DNA from: Bryobacterales bacterium
GTDB taxonomy: Bacteria; Acidobacteriota; Terriglobia; Bryobacterales; Bryobacteraceae
Assembly (NCBI GenBank): GCA_020851555.1
Contig: JADZCM010000009.1
Span: 1-64,000 of the forward strand
Direction of reading: 5' to 3'
Length of the DNA: 64,000 nt
Shown one piece after another: positions 8,667-17,628 of this stretch. Below the pieces are notes generated by a model, which saw nothing but the letters and a program-made list of their open reading frames with translations, had not been told where the DNA came from and made no database searches. The first letter of the stretch is position 1. Each line of letters starts with the position of its first letter. The translations under genes and the position numbers were made by a program.

Positions 8667-8738
8667 TAACGGCTAGTCTAGCAGGGGCAGCCGCGGAGGC
8701 TGTCTTCAAGAGCTTTCTGCTAGGATGAAGACACAGCC

Positions 8739-9506
8739 TTGATATCCGACCAGCCCGCCTGCGAGAAATTGAGCCTGGGTGAATTCGCCTTGCGCTGCCG
8801 CGAGGCCATGATCCCGGTCACGAGCAAGTTCTCCTACTTCCCTGCGGTCCCGCTGGCGGAAGACGACGTCAAGGAGTACATCGAGGAGCCGGTGGCGGCG
8901 CTGCCTCCGGGATTGACGGCGCTGCTGGTCCCGTTGTGCATTACCTTGGTGCCCTACCTGACGAAGCCGAACGGAAAGGAAAAGGGCAATCAAACGCCCG
9001 AGTCCGTCAGCTTCGAGCGTCCACCCGACAACCTGGCGGCAGCCTCGGGCGTGGCCGCCTCCTCTGGGCCGACGACGCTGTTCTTCGCCATCAAAGAGCG
9101 CCCGGTCGCCGACTATCACTACTACTTCTATCACGCGGTGGCCGAACTGGCCGCCGGGGCGATGCCGCCGGACCACCAGAATCAGTTCTATGGCTTGTTG
9201 CGCGAGGAGTTGCGTTCGCGCGTCCACGGGGAGGTGGACCAGAAGGGCTGGCGCCTGAAAGAGGCCATCCTGCGCAGGCAGGTCAACCTGCGCCGGGAGA
9301 CCAAGCAGTTCCTGGAATACGCCCGGCAGGCGCTGGTGGACACCCTGACGCTGTACCTGCACGGGCTCTGCTGTGACATAGACGTGGAACCGGGTCCGCG
9401 GCAACTCCCCAGCCGGTATCTCCGCAAGCGTCTCGACCTGTTGGAGAGCCTCTTCCCGCCGCCCGAGGGATACGCCGTCTTCCCCGAGCAGGTTACCGAG
9501 CCGTAG
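8739..9506 (+). CDS. Conserved hypothetical protein
   Basis: A 255-residue protein that I do not recognise. No signal peptide is evident. Residues about 50-75 are hydrophobic (ALPPGLTALLVPLCITLVPYL). The middle is acidic and aromatic (DYHYYFYHAVAEL), followed by a charged helical region with a likely coiled coil (EVDQKGWRLKEAILRRQVNLRRETKQF, given only as key parts: KEAILRRQVNLRRE) and CCDIDVEPGPRQLPSRYL. The start used is TTG. An ATG 22 codons in (8805) is an alternative. Its stop is 4 nt from that of the convergent helicase gene. Confidence 0.65.
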   Translation: MISDQPACEKLSLGEFALRCREAMIPVTSKFSYFPAVPLAEDDVKEYIEEPVAALPPGLTALLVPLCITLVPYLTKPNGKEKGNQTPESVSFERPPDNLAAASGVAASSGPTTLFFAIKERPVADYHYYFYHAVAELAAGAMPPDHQNQFYGLLREELRSRVHGEVDQKGWRLKEAILRRQVNLRRETKQFLEYARQALVDTLTLYLHGLCCDIDVEPGPRQLPSRYLRKRLDLLESLFPPPEGYAVFPEQVTEP

Positions 9507-9510
9507 CCGC

Positions 9511-11883
9511 TCAGCTCCCCTGCGCGGGCGGAGCCGTATGCTGATCCCCTGACAGGATTTCAGCCAGGATGAGCGAGGCGGCGTACTTTCCCCGTTCCCC
9601 AACCTCGCCCACGGGCCCGACGCAGCTCGGACACCCGGCCTCGCACCCGCAGGCGGCGAGCAGTTCGGCGGCGCCCCGCAGCAGGCGGCCCGTCATGGCG
9701 TGCAAAGGGGCGCTCAGGCCCACGCCGCCGGGGTAGCTGTCGTACAGGTACAGGTCGGGCTCAAACGTCTTCAGCCCCCCGGAGATGTCTTCCGTGATCG
9801 CTACTCCCAGGTCGCGGGGATCGCACATCAGCAGCAGGCTCGCCACCGTGCGCAGGGCGTTCGCCATGCCCACCAGGCCGCTGTGCTTCTCGGTGGGCGT
9901 CAACTGCGGAAACCGCCCCAGAAAACTCTCGGGGAAGTGCAGCCAGAAGGCGGTGGTGTGCATCTCCTGTTCCGGCATGGAGAGGTTTCCGGCCCCGACG
10001 TTCTCGAGAGTGTAGAACTTGACCTTCTTGAAGCCCACAATCTGGCGGTTCACGCGCACGTCCCCGTGCACGGCCCTGGCGCCCGAGACGGGCGTGGAAT
10101 CGAACTCCTCCAGCACCTTCACCTGCGTGTAGTCGATGGCGTCCGTGAAGTAATCGCACTCCACCCGGCGCACAAAGGCCTTCCGCGCTTCGTAATCGAA
10201 CCGCTCCACCTGGTACTGCCGCGCTTCGTGAAGGTAGATGGCCTTCTCGTGGAGCGTGGTGAGGGCGCTCGGGAAATCCACCTCGGCGATGACCACGGGA
10301 TCGCCCGTGACGTCCACCACCACGAAATTGTCGCTGGAGACGGCGCGGAGACTGATGGCATCGGCCGGATACGTGTCCGAGGTCCAGTGCCAGGCCCCCG
10401 CCGAGTGGTGCAGAAATCCAGCCTCTTCCAGGAAGCGGCACAGATCCCTGGTGTCGTGCGGCCCGAACCTCTCTCCATCGCGCACCGGCAGCTCAAACGC
10501 CGCGCACCTCAGGTGGTTGACCAGGATCTCCAGGTTGTCCGGGTTGATCTGCGCGTGTTCCGGCGACTGCCCGAAGAAATAGTCCGGGTGCTCGATCATG
10601 TACTGGTCTAAGGGCGCGCTGGAGGCTACCAGAACCGCCAGAGAGGCCGTGCGGCGCCGCCCGGCCCGCCCCGCGCGCTGCCAGGTGGACGCGATCGCCC
10701 CGGGGTAGCCGGCCATCACGACCACGTCCAGTGAGCCGATGTCGACCCCCAGTTCCAGCGCGTTGGTGGCCACCACCGCGCGGATCTCTCCGTCGCGCAG
10801 CTTGCGCTCGATGTCGCGCCGTTCCCGCGGCAGGTAGCCGCCCCGGTAGCCGCGAACCGCCTCCCGGCCCGCCGGCATCCGGTCCAGTGCGTCTTTGAGG
10901 TAGGTGACCAGGACCTCCGTGGCAAGCCGGTTGTTGGCGAAAACCAGAGTCTGCTGGTCGCGGCGGATGAACTCCAGGGCAATCCGGCGGGTCTCGTTCA
11001 GGTAGCTCCTGCGGATGCCAAGCTGGCGGTTCACCACCGGCGGATTGTAGAAGACGAAGTATTTCTCGCCCGAGGGCGCGCCGTTGCGGTCCACCAGTTG
11101 GAACGGCAGCCCCGTGAGGGCTTCGGCCAGCTCCAGCGGGTTGGCGATGGTGGCCGTGGAGCAGATGAACTGGGGCGAGGAGCCGTAGAACTCACAGATG
11201 CGCTTGAGCCTCCGTATGACGTTGGCCACGTGGCTTCCGTAGACCCCGCGCGAGTAGTGCAGTTCGTCGATCACGAAATAGCGCAGCTTCTCGAAAACCT
11301 TGGCCCAGCGCGTGTGGTGAGGCAGGATGCCGCTGTGCAGCATGTCCGGGTTGGTGAGAACCACGTTGGCGCGCTCCCGGATCGCTTTGCGCGCGTCCTG
11401 CGGCGTGTCTCCGTCGTAGGTAAAGGCCCGGACCTCGGATCCGAGGGTGTCCACCATCTGCTGGAACTCGTGAAGCTGGTCCTCGGCGAGCGCCTTGGTG
11501 GGAAACAGGTACATGGCGCGCGCCTCGGGGTGCTCCAGCAGTTCCTGGAGCACCGGCAGGTTGTAGCACAGCGTCTTGCCGCTCGCGGTGGGGGTGACCA
11601 CCACCACGTTGGCGCCCTCCAGCGCCCGGCGGAAGGCTTCGGCCTGGTGAGTGTAAAGCTGGGCGATCCCCCGCTGCTCGAGCGCCCGCCGCAGGGCCGG
11701 CGCCAGGGTTTCCGGCAGCGGCACGTACTCGCCGGGATTGGGAGGGAGACGCCGGACGCATCGCACCGGGGAATCGTCTTCGCCCATCCATTGCTCGAAG
11801 CGCGCCACGGCGGACTCCACGCCGGCGCCGCGTGTCAGCAGCCTCTCAGGGTCGCCTTCGGGGAAACCGAGGGATAGATTCAT
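9511..11883 (-). CDS. MrfA/YprA-type DEAD/DEAH helicase with DUF1998
   Basis: A 790-residue superfamily 2 helicase. Motif I is TASGKT (99-104), motif II is DELH (206-209), motif III is STAT, and the second RecA domain has VATNALELGVDIGSLD and QRAGRAGRR (motif VI). The C-terminal DUF1998 region carries a CxC-x3-CxxC cluster (C745, C747, C751, C754) that binds zinc in Bacillus MrfA, a repair factor for mitomycin lesions. By homology it is a 3'-5' DNA helicase in repair. No MrfB exonuclease gene is adjacent. The upstream gap to the PilZ gene holds an AGAGTACTAC element (11911-11920). Confidence 0.88.
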   Translation of the reverse strand: MNLSLGFPEGDPERLLTRGAGVESAVARFEQWMGEDDSPVRCVRRLPPNPGEYVPLPETLAPALRRALEQRGIAQLYTHQAEAFRRALEGANVVVVTPTASGKTLCYNLPVLQELLEHPEARAMYLFPTKALAEDQLHEFQQMVDTLGSEVRAFTYDGDTPQDARKAIRERANVVLTNPDMLHSGILPHHTRWAKVFEKLRYFVIDELHYSRGVYGSHVANVIRRLKRICEFYGSSPQFICSTATIANPLELAEALTGLPFQLVDRNGAPSGEKYFVFYNPPVVNRQLGIRRSYLNETRRIALEFIRRDQQTLVFANNRLATEVLVTYLKDALDRMPAGREAVRGYRGGYLPRERRDIERKLRDGEIRAVVATNALELGVDIGSLDVVVMAGYPGAIASTWQRAGRAGRRRTASLAVLVASSAPLDQYMIEHPDYFFGQSPEHAQINPDNLEILVNHLRCAAFELPVRDGERFGPHDTRDLCRFLEEAGFLHHSAGAWHWTSDTYPADAISLRAVSSDNFVVVDVTGDPVVIAEVDFPSALTTLHEKAIYLHEARQYQVERFDYEARKAFVRRVECDYFTDAIDYTQVKVLEEFDSTPVSGARAVHGDVRVNRQIVGFKKVKFYTLENVGAGNLSMPEQEMHTTAFWLHFPESFLGRFPQLTPTEKHSGLVGMANALRTVASLLLMCDPRDLGVAITEDISGGLKTFEPDLYLYDSYPGGVGLSAPLHAMTGRLLRGAAELLAACGCEAGCPSCVGPVGEVGERGKYAASLILAEILSGDQHTAPPAQGS

Positions 11884-11951
11884 GCCTTGGACATTCGCCT
11901 TTTCTTTGCTAGAGTACTACGAAGGGTGGTCCAGGGCAAGCCCCGGGTGGG

Positions 11952-12281
11952 TCAGCCTTCCCGGCGGAGGAACTCGTACCGTTCCAGGGTGGCGGCGACG
12001 AGCACGCGCCCGCCTCCTTCCCCGGAACCGTTAGGTTCCACGCGTACGACTTTCCCCAGGCAGCGGAGATTGACCGTGCCGCCGTCAATGGAATGGGTGG
12101 GGAAGGTGATGATGTACTCGATCGGGTCGCCCAGCTCCGCTTGCAGCGGGGCATAGAAGAGCACACCACTCGCGCTGAGATTCTTGGTCTCTCCGATGCT
12201 CGATACCGGCTGGAAGGACTTCCGTACAACTTCCACCGGCAGCTTCAAATCGAAGCGCTTGGCTTTACGATGTTCAATCAC
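11952..12281 (-). CDS. PilZ domain protein
   Basis: A 109-residue single-domain protein. The N-terminal ExRKAKRFDL supplies the arginine motif, and KNLSASGVLFY the (D/N)xSxxG motif that binds cyclic di-GMP in PilZ domains. The remainder is the expected six-stranded barrel. It probably acts as a cytosolic c-di-GMP adaptor, but no effector domain or neighbouring partner shows which process it controls. It is co-oriented with the helicase downstream, separated by 68 bp. Confidence 0.8.
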   Translation of the reverse strand: MIEHRKAKRFDLKLPVEVVRKSFQPVSSIGETKNLSASGVLFYAPLQAELGDPIEYIITFPTHSIDGGTVNLRCLGKVVRVEPNGSGEGGGRVLVAATLERYEFLRREG

Positions 12282-12404
12282 CTGCTCTTATTTAACTTGT
12301 AGTGCTTTCGCCCGGTAAGGTCAAGTCTTTCTTCTAAACAAATGTCCGGGTAGTAATGGTACGGGCGTTGGCGGGGCAGGCGGGAGCCGCGATGCTAGAA
12401 TGGA

Positions 12405-12650
12405 GTGCTGCCCGCTTTGCGTAAGACTTTCCGCATCACGCTCGGCGTTACGCTTGTGGTTCTGGGGCTGATCGGCGGCCTCATACCCGTCGTCCAGGGC
12501 TGGATGTTCGGCATCCCGGGACTGTTGATCCTGAGTGAGTACTTCCCCCCTGTGAAGCGGCTTGTGGAATGGGCCAAGGCGAAGGCGTCGCGCGGCTCGA
12601 AAAAGTCCGCTCAAGGGGACGCCGGGGACGGAGGCGCTTCGATCCGGTAG
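12405..12650 (+). CDS. Small membrane protein, PGPGW/DUF454-like
   Basis: 81 residues starting at GTG. One or two membrane helices cover residues 12-46 with the re-entrant-looking GGLIPVVQGWMFGIPGLLIL, similar to PGPGW-type small transmembrane proteins. The tail from 50 is positively charged and soluble. Its function is unknown. The last 40 nt overlap the 3' end of the convergent gene at 12611. Confidence 0.55.
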   Translation: MLPALRKTFRITLGVTLVVLGLIGGLIPVVQGWMFGIPGLLILSEYFPPVKRLVEWAKAKASRGSKKSAQGDAGDGGASIR

Positions 12651-13294
12651 TCGCCGTAACGGGCTTCCGTTTCAAAGCCGCGCAGGCTTACCAATCCGAT
12701 CCGGACTGAAGCGCGGTACCACATCTCCCGCGGAAGCCATGCCTCGTTGTTGACCAGTTCCTGCGTCAGCCGGGCGCGGGAGCCCCGATGAATCCTCACC
12801 AGAATCCATCCGAAAGTGACGGTTTCGGTGAGTTCGGCCTCCAGTTTGACCCAGCGGTATTCGGCTTTGTCGATCCACAATCTGCCGCGAAGCTGGCCAA
12901 AGAGCTTGGAGAAGCGGTCCACCGGCTGGAATCCGGGACGCGGGCTGATCTCGATCACGAAACAGGGGCGGAGGTTAACGGTCTCCTCATGTGACAGGCG
13001 GAACACAAACGCCTCCGGGATCTCCCGGATGGCCCTCCTGTAGCGCTCGCGGTGCTTCAGATAGTCGGGCATGCGGATGTCGCGGCTCCTGGCGGACACC
13101 GATTTCACGCCTCCCGCCTCGTCCAGATTCCGGGTTCTCTGGCGTTCGGTCAGGCTGTAGGGGAGCGCGGCGGCGTTCTTGGCCTGCTCGTCGTTCGCCA
13201 CGGCGCGGCGCACAATATCGGCCGGATCCGGGTCCGCGCCGAATGCGCCGGAGCACGCAGCGGCGGCGAGCAGCAGTCGGGCTAAGTGCGCCAC
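12611..13294 (-). CDS. Exported protein, LolA/outer-membrane-lipoprotein-sorting-like
   Basis: 227 residues with a signal peptide (about 1-20, cleavage after AFGA). The mature part resembles the LolA/LolB fold found in many acidobacterial exported proteins: FVIEISPRPGFQPV and GRLWIDKAEYRWVKLEAEL are matching beta strands. No catalytic motif is seen. The following co-directional upstream gene (13339) has the same general build, and the two may be diverged paralogs in one operon. The role is likely periplasmic, possibly binding acyl chains; this is fold inference only. Confidence 0.6.
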   Translation of the reverse strand: MAHLARLLLAAAACSGAFGADPDPADIVRRAVANDEQAKNAAALPYSLTERQRTRNLDEAGGVKSVSARSRDIRMPDYLKHRERYRRAIREIPEAFVFRLSHEETVNLRPCFVIEISPRPGFQPVDRFSKLFGQLRGRLWIDKAEYRWVKLEAELTETVTFGWILVRIHRGSRARLTQELVNNEAWLPREMWYRASVRIGLVSLRGFETEARYGDYRIEAPPSPASP

Positions 13295-13338
13295 TCATCC
13301 ATTATGCGGGTTCGCATCCCCGCCGACGGGTCCCGGCC

Positions 13339-14109
13339 CTACCAGCCCAGCGCGCAGATGCGGGCCTGGGTTCCCGGAAAGCCTGAGGGGTTGCTGTAGT
13401 GGATTTCCAGTTCCGCCCTGCCCACCAGGCGGGTGTCGATGCTGCTCTCCGCCCGTATGGGGACTGCCAGTCCATCCCGGATCTCGTACTCGATCACGAA
13501 CTCCACCCGGCTGAGAAAAACGGAGGGGTTCCTCACCAGGCGGCCGGCTTCCCGGACAGGCATGCCGGTCGCGCCGTCTACCCACAGTTCGCCCTTGAAG
13601 AGCCCGAGGCGTTTCTTCCTCGGCGTCAGGTCGAAGATGTAGACATCCCCGGCGCCGTCGTTCAACGTGGCCTTGAGCCGGAACCTGTAGTTATCGCTCG
13701 TGATGGCGATCGACTGCGGGTTGCCCTGCATGTCCACCAGGCCTCTGCTTGCCTCGGTTTCGGCGCTCAAGTACCGGGCTATGACGTCCTTGATTACAGT
13801 CTTATCGCCTTCCGTCCGCGAGTCCTCATAGGTGATCTCGCCGGAACTGGCGATCTGGCGCTGGGCTTGCAGCTTGCCTGCCTTCTTGAGCCTGGGCAGG
13901 CTGGCCTCGATGGTGACATCCATTGAGGTGTCCCGGAGGCTGGCCTGCTGCCTCTGTTGGGCTACGTGGTACCGGTTCAGAACCTCGGCGCCGCGCGCCG
14001 CAGCGCGGCCAAGCGCCGGCGCCGCGGAATCCAGGCCCGCCTCTCCGCCGGCGGCAGCCGCGGCGGCAAACCACAGGACAAGTGCAATAGCAGTTCTCAG
14101 CGGGCCCAC
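13339..14109 (-). CDS. Exported protein, LolA-like
   Basis: 256 residues with a signal peptide (about 1-22). A helical, Gln-rich stretch precedes a beta-rich body: FDLTPRKKRLGLFKGELWVDG is represented by TPRKKRLGLFKGELWVD, a strand pattern shared with LolA/LolB-like proteins, and VEFVIEYEI lies towards the C-terminus. Together with the gene 44 bp downstream it forms a likely two-gene operon of related periplasmic proteins. The substrate is unknown. Confidence 0.6.
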   Translation of the reverse strand: MGPLRTAIALVLWFAAAAAAGGEAGLDSAAPALGRAAARGAEVLNRYHVAQQRQQASLRDTSMDVTIEASLPRLKKAGKLQAQRQIASSGEITYEDSRTEGDKTVIKDVIARYLSAETEASRGLVDMQGNPQSIAITSDNYRFRLKATLNDGAGDVYIFDLTPRKKRLGLFKGELWVDGATGMPVREAGRLVRNPSVFLSRVEFVIEYEIRDGLAVPIRAESSIDTRLVGRAELEIHYSNPSGFPGTQARICALGW

Positions 14110-14221
14110 TGGGATACATCCGGGCGCAGGCGGCCGTGGCGCGCCTCACCGGCAAAATACAACTCTACCAACTGTAGGATGCTCGCTTCAACCGAAGCGT
14201 TGCCGGGTTCTCCGGGAAGCC

Positions 14222-15514
14222 CTACTTCGCGCCCTCGAGCGGGGTCTCCGGATCCATCAGCGGCCAGCAGATGGCAGCCAGAAGGTACGCAGCCACCGTG
14301 CTGTAGATGGCGTAGTTCCAGTTGCCCGTCGAGCGGACCATGTAACCCATCGCCAGGGGCGCCGTGAACGAACCCAGGTTGCCCAGCAGGTTCATGGTTC
14401 CCGACAGCGTCCCGGTATACTTGCCGCCGACGTCCATGCAGGTGCTCCAGGCGGTCGGCACCGTGAGGTCGGTGAAGAAGGCCACGCACCCCATCAGAAG
14501 AACGGCCGGAAGGATGGCTTCCGTCTTCATGTGTAGGATGACGAGCAGGGCGGCTGAAAGCATGCTCACGCAGCCGATGAGCCGCCGGGCGTTCCTGTAA
14601 CTGCCCACCACGCGCGCCAGCGGCCCGGTGAACATGCCCACCGAGAACGATCCGGCGGCTGCGAAAGTCAGGGGGAAGATCGCCCATCCTGCCGCGTCCT
14701 CGCGGGTCAGGCCGCGTCCCTCCATAAGGTACGTCGGCCACCAGGTGAGGAAGAAGGTGAAGGGATACGACACCAGGTACCACTGCGCCCATATGAGCCA
14801 GACCGTTCGCGAACCGATCAACTTGCGCCAGGGCACTTTAATCTTCCCGCCGGTGACGACGGGGGTCTCCCCGATGACCGCCAACTCCGCCTTGTTTACC
14901 CCCGGGTGCTCCCGCGGGCTGTTCTTGAAGAAGATCAGGAAGAACAGGGTCCAAACCAGGCCGAGGCCGGCAAAGAAGACGAAAGCTCCGCGCCAGGTCA
15001 TGTAGGAAATCAGCATCATCATGATGGGAGGAGTGAAGGCGCCGCCCAGGCGCGCGCAGGTCCACATGAAGCCCTGCGCCCGCACCCTCTCGTTTTTGGG
15101 CAGCCAGATGCTGATGGCCTTGGTAAGGTTGGGGAAGCATCCGGCCTCACCGGCCCCGAACAGGAACTGCACCACGATGATGGAAGCGAGGTTCCAGGTC
15201 AGGGCCGTGGCGGCGATGCCCAGGCTCCACCATGCCACGATGAACAACAGCACTCGCTTCGGCCCCCACCGGTCCCCCAGCCATCCGCTGGCCGGCCCGA
15301 ACAGGGCATAGGCCAGCATGAAGGTCGAGAAGACCCAGCCCATCTGGGCGGTGTCGAGGTTAAGGTCCTTTCTGACAAACGGCGCCGCCATGGACAGCGC
15401 AACCCGGTCAACGTATGCCAGGATTGCCAGCAACATGGCGAAAAAGATGACGGTATAACGCGCGCGGGTGGGCTTCTGGGCAGGGTCCAGGCCCGGTATC
15501 AATGGGGTGGCCAT
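14222..15514 (-). CDS. MFS transporter, anion:cation symporter type
   Basis: Twelve membrane helices over 430 residues. DRVALSMAAP in helix 1, the loop motif GWLGDRWGPKRVL, GAGEAGCFPNLTKAISIWLP and RGFMWTCARLGG-like QGFMWTCARLGG are diagnostic of the ACS family (hexuronate, phthalate and tartrate carriers). I prefer the ATG at 15514 (MATPLIPGLDP) over an upstream one at 15565, because the extra residues are Cys-rich and unlike the family. It probably imports an organic acid. The divergent neighbour is a Tat-exported aldo/keto reductase. Confidence 0.85.
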   Translation of the reverse strand: MATPLIPGLDPAQKPTRARYTVIFFAMLLAILAYVDRVALSMAAPFVRKDLNLDTAQMGWVFSTFMLAYALFGPASGWLGDRWGPKRVLLFIVAWWSLGIAATALTWNLASIIVVQFLFGAGEAGCFPNLTKAISIWLPKNERVRAQGFMWTCARLGGAFTPPIMMMLISYMTWRGAFVFFAGLGLVWTLFFLIFFKNSPREHPGVNKAELAVIGETPVVTGGKIKVPWRKLIGSRTVWLIWAQWYLVSYPFTFFLTWWPTYLMEGRGLTREDAAGWAIFPLTFAAAGSFSVGMFTGPLARVVGSYRNARRLIGCVSMLSAALLVILHMKTEAILPAVLLMGCVAFFTDLTVPTAWSTCMDVGGKYTGTLSGTMNLLGNLGSFTAPLAMGYMVRSTGNWNYAIYSTVAAYLLAAICWPLMDPETPLEGAK

Positions 15515-15606
15515 GTGGGCTATGACAACACACCACTTGCACCAACCGCAACCAACGCGCGACACCTTGTATAATTCTCCTCAGCAGAGGAAAGGAGGTT
15601 CCATCC

Positions 15607-16623
15607 ATGAAAGCACCGTGTTCTTCCCGTAGGGGGTTCTTCCGCACCGCTCTGACGGCCGCCACCGCCGGGGCGCTGGCCGAAACCTCGGTCCCTCAAA
15701 CCAGCAGCGCCTCCGCAACCGGAATGCCCATGCGGGTCCTGGGCCGGACCGGCGCCCGCGTCTCCATCCTGGGCCTGGGCGGCGCGCACATCCGCCAGAT
15801 CAAGGACGACGCGGAGTGCATACGGGCCATGCACCTGGCCGTCGACGAAGGAGTCACCTTCTTCGATAACGCCTGGGACTACGGGATGGGAGCTTGCGAG
15901 GAGATCATGGGGAAGGCGCTCGCCGCCGGCGGCTACCGGAAGAGAGTCTTCCTGATGACCAAGAACTGCGGGCGGGACTACAAGATGTCCATGCAGTGCC
16001 TGGAAGACAGCCTGCGCCGCCTTCAGACGGACTACCTGGACCTGTGGCAGTTTCACGAGATCAACTACGATAACGACTCCGAGTGGATCTTCGAGCGGGG
16101 CGCCATTCAGGCCGCCGTGGAGGCGCGCAAGGCGGGCAAGGTCCGCTTCATCGGCTTCACGGGCCACAAAGACCCCAGGATCCACCTGGAAATGCTGGGC
16201 AGGCCCTTCGAGTGGGACACCTGCATGATGCCGGTCAACGTGGCCGACTTCCATTACCGCAGCTTTCAGAAGGGAGTCCTCCCCGTGTGCGCCAAACGCA
16301 AGATCGGCGTGATCGGGTTCAAGGGGCTCGGAGGCGGCGGGGCGGGGTTGCTCGGCAAGGAAGGCCTCACGGTGGAAGAGTGCCTGCGCTATTCCATGAG
16401 CACGCCGGTGGCCGTGCAGGTGGTCGGGATGACCGCGCTGGAGCACATCAAACAAGCCGTCGAGATCGCGCGGAACTTCAAGCCCATGCCCGAAGACGAA
16501 AAGACCAGGCTTCTGGCCAGGATCAAAGGGATCGCCGGCGACGGCCGCTACGAGGCCTTCAAGAGCCAGATGCGCTTCGATGGCCGCGTCCACCGCGAGC
16601 AGCACGGATTCCCGTTACAATGA
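15607..16623 (+). CDS. Tat-exported aldo/keto reductase
   Basis: 338 residues. SRRGFFRTAL (7-16) is a twin-arginine signal. The mature AKR barrel keeps the catalytic tetrad D87, Y92 (DNAWDYG), K119 (LMTKN) and H150 (LWQFHEI). The GRTGARVSILGLGG start is typical of the family. A strong ribosome site GGAAAGGAGG precedes the ATG. Tat export would place an NADPH-type enzyme in the periplasm; related acidobacterial and planctomycete proteins share this layout. It is followed 19 nt later by an exported methyltransferase gene, probably in the same operon. Confidence 0.85.
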   Translation: MKAPCSSRRGFFRTALTAATAGALAETSVPQTSSASATGMPMRVLGRTGARVSILGLGGAHIRQIKDDAECIRAMHLAVDEGVTFFDNAWDYGMGACEEIMGKALAAGGYRKRVFLMTKNCGRDYKMSMQCLEDSLRRLQTDYLDLWQFHEINYDNDSEWIFERGAIQAAVEARKAGKVRFIGFTGHKDPRIHLEMLGRPFEWDTCMMPVNVADFHYRSFQKGVLPVCAKRKIGVIGFKGLGGGGAGLLGKEGLTVEECLRYSMSTPVAVQVVGMTALEHIKQAVEIARNFKPMPEDEKTRLLARIKGIAGDGRYEAFKSQMRFDGRVHREQHGFPLQ

Positions 16624-16642
16624 TCGGGAGGCGTCAACTCTG

Positions 16643-17206
16643 ATGCAGCGAAGAACCCTGCTTGCTCTGGCTGTTTCCTCTGTACTTTGTGCCGTCCCGT
16701 GCCTCGCCCAGCCCCAGCGCAAGCCCAAGCGGCAGCCGGACATCCATTGGGAGCCTTCCTCGGATGCCGTGGTCGCGGCCATGCTGAGACTGGGCGGCGT
16801 CAAGAAGGGCGACGTGGTCTACGACCTGGGCTGCGGCGACGGGCGCATCCCCATTGCAGCCGCCCGGGACTTCGGCGCCCGCGGGGTGGGGATCGACATC
16901 GATCCCCAGCGCATCGATGAGTCGAACGCCAATGCGCGGAAGGCCGGCGTCACCCAGATGGTCTCCTTCCGCGAGGAGGATCTGTTCGAGGCCAACATCA
17001 GCGACGCCACGGTCGTGACGCTCTTCCTGTGGCCGTCGGTGAACCTGAAACTCCGGTCCAAGCTGCTCAAGGAACTGAAGCCCGGCACGCGCGTAGTTTC
17101 CCACAGCCACGACATGGGGGATTGGAAGCCGGACCGGGAGGAGTGGACGGAAGGCGCGCGGCTCTACCTCTGGACCATACCCGCCCGGCCGGCGGCCGCC
17201 CGGTAA
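16643..17206 (+). CDS. Exported class I SAM methyltransferase-like protein
   Basis: 187 residues from the ATG at 16643; an in-frame ATG at 16580 would lie inside the previous gene. Residues 1-22 are a signal peptide (QRRTLLALAVSSVLCAVPCLA). The rest is a compact Rossmann methyltransferase with motif I DLGCGDGRIPIAAA and acidic GIDIDP. SAM is not known in the periplasm, so either the signal is an anchor or the fold has another use. It may act with the upstream reductase. The protein target is unknown. Confidence 0.8.
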   Translation: MQRRTLLALAVSSVLCAVPCLAQPQRKPKRQPDIHWEPSSDAVVAAMLRLGGVKKGDVVYDLGCGDGRIPIAAARDFGARGVGIDIDPQRIDESNANARKAGVTQMVSFREEDLFEANISDATVVTLFLWPSVNLKLRSKLLKELKPGTRVVSHSHDMGDWKPDREEWTEGARLYLWTIPARPAAAR

Positions 17207-17214
17207 GACGTCTC

Positions 17215-17241
17215 TGGCTTAATTTTCAACGGCTTAAGCCA
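17215..17241. promoter_or_regulatory. Inverted repeat upstream of the winged-helix gene
   Basis: TGGCTTAA (17215-17222) and TTAAGCCA (17234-17241) are perfect complements across 11 bases, and the right arm lies in the 10-bp palindrome GGCTTAAGCC. It is 8 nt after the methyltransferase stop and 59 nt before the winged-helix start, so it could be a terminator for the first or an operator for the second. Confidence 0.4.
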
Positions 17242-17299
17242 TCTCAACATTCTCGAATCCACGAGGGCCGGAGGCGTATCTAACCGTCAGAGGGATGCT

Positions 17300-17599
17300 A
17301 TGCTGGCACAGGTTACACCGTCTTCTGGACCGATCCACGCGCAGCACAACGGAGAATACTCCGTCATTCCGCAAACGAAGCTGACGCGGAAGGAGTCGCA
17401 ACTTCTGTCCCTGCTGCAACAGAACGCCGGCCGCTGCCTTTCGCGGCAGTACCTGTTGTCCACCATCTGGGGCTACCAGGACGGCACGCGAACGCGTACC
17501 CTGGACGTTCACATCCAGAGGCTCCGCCGCAAACTGGGGGCGGAAGGAGCATCCAGGATCATGACCGTTCTCCGCACGGGTTACGCCTGGCAGGGCTAG
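17300..17599 (+). CDS. Stand-alone OmpR-type winged-helix protein
   Basis: 99 residues. LTRKESQLLSLLQQNAGRCLSR, represented by LTRKESQLLSLL, and LDVHIQRLRRKLG followed by TVLRTGYAW are the complete trans_reg_C winged helix of OmpR/PhoB regulators. There is no receiver domain before it: the first 25 residues are unstructured. Such orphan DNA-binding domains can act without phosphorylation. No sensor kinase is nearby. Its own promoter region holds a palindrome that could be an autoregulatory site. Confidence 0.75.
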   Translation: MLAQVTPSSGPIHAQHNGEYSVIPQTKLTRKESQLLSLLQQNAGRCLSRQYLLSTIWGYQDGTRTRTLDVHIQRLRRKLGAEGASRIMTVLRTGYAWQG

Positions 17600-17628
17600 C
17601 TTAGCCTCCGGCAACGGCCTAGAGGCGG

